Shown piece by piece: positions 7,401 through 8,745 of a DNA stretch of 8,745 nt. The notes below the pieces were generated by a model. It was not told the origin of the DNA. It did no database searches and was given only the letters and a program-made list of their open reading frames with translations. The DNA is from JBCCSZ01 sp039199225 (GTDB lineage Bacteria; Bacteroidota; Bacteroidia; Chitinophagales; Saprospiraceae): the NCBI GenBank assembly GCA_039199225.1, contig JBCCSZ010000324.1, positions 1-8,745 on the forward strand, in the 5' to 3' direction. The position numbers and the translations under genes were made by a program. How positions within the stretch are numbered: position 1 is the first letter of the stretch; the number at the start of each line of letters is the position of its first letter.

Positions 7401-8694
7401 AGACTATGATTGTATGATGTTGCTCAGCGGTGGTAAGGACAGTTCTTATGCCTTGGCCAAATTAGCTGAAATGGGACTTAATGTTCTGGCTTTGACGCTC
7501 GACAATGGCTATATTTCCGAAGGCGCCAAGACGAATATTCGACGAATTGTCGGCGAGCTAAAAATCGATCATGTGTTTGCTCGCACAGATGCAATGAATG
7601 CCATTTTTGTCGATAGCCTCCAGCGTTTTAGCAATGTCTGTAATGGTTGTTTTAAGGCGCTGTACACATTAGCAACGCAAGTTGCACTTGAAAAAAATAT
7701 TCCTTACATCGTTACGGGTTTGTCCAGAGGACAGTTCTTTGAGACGAGGTTGACAGAAGAATTATTTTGGAGTGATGAAGTAGACATTGACAAAATCGAT
7801 CAAACGATTTTGGATGCCCGTAAGTCTTATCACCGGGTAGAAGATGCTGTGACTAAGTTGATGGATTGCTCGATGTTTGAAACAGATGAAGTTTTTGAGA
7901 AAGTACAGTTCATAGATTTTTATCGCTACAGTGATGTCAGCCTCGAAAATCTACTGGCTTACCTCAATGAACGCTTGCCTTGGGTGCGGCCATCGGATAC
8001 GGGGCGGTCTACAAATTGCTTGATCAATGAGGCTGGCATTTACATCCACAAAAAAGAGCGCGGTTTTCACAACTATGCGTTTCCCTACAGTTGGGATGTT
8101 CGGGTAGGACACAAGACCAGGGAAGAGACGCTCGATGAGATCAATGAAGAACTCAACGAAAAGGAAATACACCAAATGCTGGACGAGATTGGCTACACCA
8201 AAGCGGAAATGTCCAAGGCACAAGATGATTTTCTAGTCGCTTATTACAGTGGTCCTTCCAAATTGTCGCCTACAGATTTACGAGCCTATCTGTCGAAGCA
8301 TGTACCGGATTATATGATTCCTACTCACTTTATCCATTTGGAGGAATGGCCCCTGTCGGCCAACGGTAAAGTTGATCGTAAGGCACTGCCTAATCCAGAT
8401 GGTATTCGACCGGAATTGGACGTGGTCTACGTGGCACCAGAAACGGAGATTGAAGAAATGCTTGTCGACATGTGGTCGGAAGTCTTGCAGGTAGAGCAGG
8501 TGGGGGCGAAGGATGATTTCATTGGATTGGGTGGAACTTCTTTGGCAGCCATTCGCTTGACAGCCCGCATCAATGAAGCCTTTGAATTGGAGTTGCCAGT
8601 CAATGCTGTTTTCGATCATCCAAATATTGTCGACTACGCCAAGCATGTCGAAGGCATCATTCAACTTTTGCTTGAGGAAATGGATGATGCGTAG
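4483..8694 (+). CDS. NRPS module C-A-PCP with a PP-loop ATP pyrophosphatase inserted in its A domain
   Basis: One-module NRPS of 1403 aa; a plain C-A-PCP module is about 1050 aa. The condensation domain spans about 21-455, with LTNSQLLLW, RCDAMRTVF, active-site HHLITDA (H151, H152, D156) and GTPAHNRP. It has no partner domain before it, so it should accept the starter from the free carrier. The A domain begins near 470: YTSGSTGQPKG (622-632), GFDLTVTSL, NEYGPTEAT, YRSGDLA, and GRIDEQVKVRGVRVELGEIE to 886. It resumes at about 1247 with FLVAYY, VPDYMIPTHF and NGKVDRKAL. The code D668 L669 T672 K711 I734 G736 E761 V769 G770 K1296 reads DLTKIGEVGK, one residue from the known Asn code DLTKLGEVGK, so L-Asn is predicted. 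Residues about 908-1246 are the insert, described separately. The carrier domain (about 1316-1392) has FIGLGGTSL with Ser1353 as the phosphopantetheine site. There is no thioesterase, reductase or epimerase. The ATG follows the carrier gene TAA directly. Confidence 0.95.
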   Translation: MNYLPKNGTDGKLNGKLESKLFELTNSQLLLWTGQELSPESPLYNMALSFDIAGAIDVTHFRKAFQLLISRCDAMRTVFRVVEGTPKQQVLADMEYALELIDLSEAEGQEQQLRDWFDDRTQLKFNLSECLFDAVLIKLSDQRFIWYFNQHHLITDAWAVSVQYKAVAKYYQHSVEGTLDEAPSLPVFQDYIDYEKVVRADPERESERTHWQNKIESFPKPPLLYGFGNQTSTTLSERIPLDLGVERSARLRAIAKESDVRSWTQHLSQFNIFATTLLAYLYRVSGQHQLAFGTPAHNRPTAAFKETPGVFIEFFPITGEVQETDSFSDLLKRVRVEALEFLRYAQPGSSSPELNRVFNTVLNYIHASFSDFNEISMTSEWVHPGHCDPRHHFRLQVHDFDDSGNIQLNFDLNCSVFNEEARKAAPLHFLQLLDALLDDRTQSIKDVALLSPEEEQRVVQDFNDTQADFEPATVLDLFESQLAQQPEAKALQFGEAQISYRQLDEDSNQLAHYLKAQGITTGSRVAIHLTRGPKLITAIWAILKAGGTYIPIPSDYPGERVRFIIKNSEASMLLAQQLLVQGCENIGVPLFVMDTEEAVLHAQAKTSLPHKPAPEHTAYIMYTSGSTGQPKGVKINHRALTNYIQWAAKHYASEEKFIMPLFTTIGFDLTVTSLYLPLTSGGTLVIYEEQAGSADLSILDVVEDNAVNIIKLTPSHLALLKERDLSHSHINCMIVGGEDFKVRLAENIQTAFGVSLRIFNEYGPTEATVGCICHQFSPSDIRHTSVPIGRPIDNMEAYILDAVGHPVPEGISGELYLAGTGLSDGYQQQEALTDSRFVPHLNKAGHRMYRSGDLARLNRKGQVEFLGRIDEQVKVRGVRVELGEIEAILSKHPQIDQCVTVLREKQQRSFVPVVDNCARCGLPSNYPTIEMNEDSVCNFCLSFDSYQQKVSRYFRTMDDLRKLFDESRKTLQGDYDCMMLLSGGKDSSYALAKLAEMGLNVLALTLDNGYISEGAKTNIRRIVGELKIDHVFARTDAMNAIFVDSLQRFSNVCNGCFKALYTLATQVALEKNIPYIVTGLSRGQFFETRLTEELFWSDEVDIDKIDQTILDARKSYHRVEDAVTKLMDCSMFETDEVFEKVQFIDFYRYSDVSLENLLAYLNERLPWVRPSDTGRSTNCLINEAGIYIHKKERGFHNYAFPYSWDVRVGHKTREETLDEINEELNEKEIHQMLDEIGYTKAEMSKAQDDFLVAYYSGPSKLSPTDLRAYLSKHVPDYMIPTHFIHLEEWPLSANGKVDRKALPNPDGIRPELDVVYVAPETEIEEMLVDMWSEVLQVEQVGAKDDFIGLGGTSLAAIRLTARINEAFELELPVNAVFDHPNIVDYAKHVEGIIQLLLEEMDDA
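7204..8220 (+). other. PP-loop (AANH superfamily) domain inserted between A8 and A9 of the NRPS A domain
   Basis: About 339 in-frame residues (908-1246 of the NRPS) not belonging to an A domain. They start with a zinc-knuckle pattern CARC-x16-CNFC (C917, C920, C937, C940). Next is MLLSGGKDSSYAL, the PP-loop of N-type ATP pyrophosphatases (S982-S987), then a second Cys pair CNGC (C1053, C1056) before YIVTGLSRGQFFETR. Near the end is SWDVRVGHKTREETLDEI. Knuckle spacing, the CxxC after the PP-loop and the D-x-R-x-G-x-x-TREE tail are shared, from memory, with the WbpG/PseA/LegA sugar amidotransferases, which turn an N-acetyl amide into an acetamidino group. Related PP-loop enzymes make thioamides, 2-thio-nucleosides (TtuA/TtcA, with CxxC) and nitriles (QueC). 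It should adenylate a carbonyl oxygen for replacement by N or S; the substrate, perhaps the Asn side chain, is inferred. By hand count it is about 43% GC against about 49% in the A-domain part before it. Confidence 0.88.
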
Positions 8695-8713
8695 CTACCG
8701 TGCGATTTGAATT

Positions 8714-8745
8714 AAAAAAAATGCCCGCTGGAAAATTTTCCAGCG
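8714..8745. terminator. Probable (bidirectional) intrinsic terminator, cut by window edge
   Basis: A run of eight A (8714-8721) is followed by TGCC and then a perfect palindrome whose arms are CGCTGGAAAA (8726-8735) and TTTTCCAGCG (8736-8745). The sequence stops there. If the mirror of TGCC and a T-run follow outside the window, this is a strong bidirectional terminator. It begins 19 bases after the NRPS stop, so the operon probably ends here. Confidence 0.7.

Noticed and set aside
7204..8220. Insert as a broken NRPS, frameshift or separate overlapping gene
   Set aside because: The frame is uninterrupted, motifs A9 and A10 resume correctly after it, and the carrier domain is intact; there is no independent start signal.
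8278..8664. Antisense 128-codon frame opposite the end of the NRPS
   Set aside because: It lies fully opposite the A9-A10 and carrier domain codons and shows no domain features of its own.
1..8745. CRISPR arrays, tRNA/rRNA genes, insertion sequences
   Set aside because: No regularly spaced repeats, no cloverleaf or CCA-ended structure, no transposase motifs or paired terminal repeats were seen on reading both strands.

Overview
The window holds four complete genes and one gene cut at the left edge, all on the + strand. Together they look like a small nonribosomal peptide pathway. The organism is most plausibly a Bacteroidota member, held at low confidence. The reasons are moderate GC in genes with very AT-rich gaps, starts preceded by A-rich stretches rather than AGGAGG, and a TAnnTTTG element of the Bacteroidota -7 type in one gap.

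Layout: positions 1-1065 are the 3' part of an ornithine cyclodeaminase gene. Positions 1066-1430 are AT-rich and non-coding, with three hairpin-forming repeats. Next come a 383-aa acyl-CoA dehydrogenase homologue (1431-2582), a stand-alone adenylation enzyme (2655-4235), an 81-aa carrier protein (4237-4482) and a 1403-aa NRPS (4483-8694). The last three genes are separated by 1 and 0 bases, so they are surely co-transcribed. A perfect palindrome at the right edge is probably the operon terminator.

The dehydrogenase, adenylation enzyme and carrier match the cassette that loads L-proline on a carrier protein and oxidises it to a pyrrole- or pyrroline-carboxyl thioester (PltE/PltF/PltL or AnaB/AnaC/AnaD type). 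Ornithine cyclodeaminase makes L-proline from L-ornithine and could feed it. The NRPS would then condense this starter with its own amino acid. Its A-domain code read by eye is DLTKIGEVGK, one residue from the known Asn code.

The most unusual feature lies inside that A domain. Between core motifs A8 and A9 sits a continuous in-frame insert of about 339 aa that is a PP-loop ATP pyrophosphatase. It has SGGKDS, a CxxC-x16-CxxC zinc-knuckle pattern, a later CxxC, and a TREE-containing tail like that of the WbpG/PseA sugar amidotransferases. An A domain for an amide-bearing residue interrupted by an ATP-dependent amide-modifying domain suggests tailoring of Asn (amidine, thioamide or nitrile formation, or Asp amidation) on the assembly line. 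That chemistry is inference. No release domain or glutaminase partner is present in the window.
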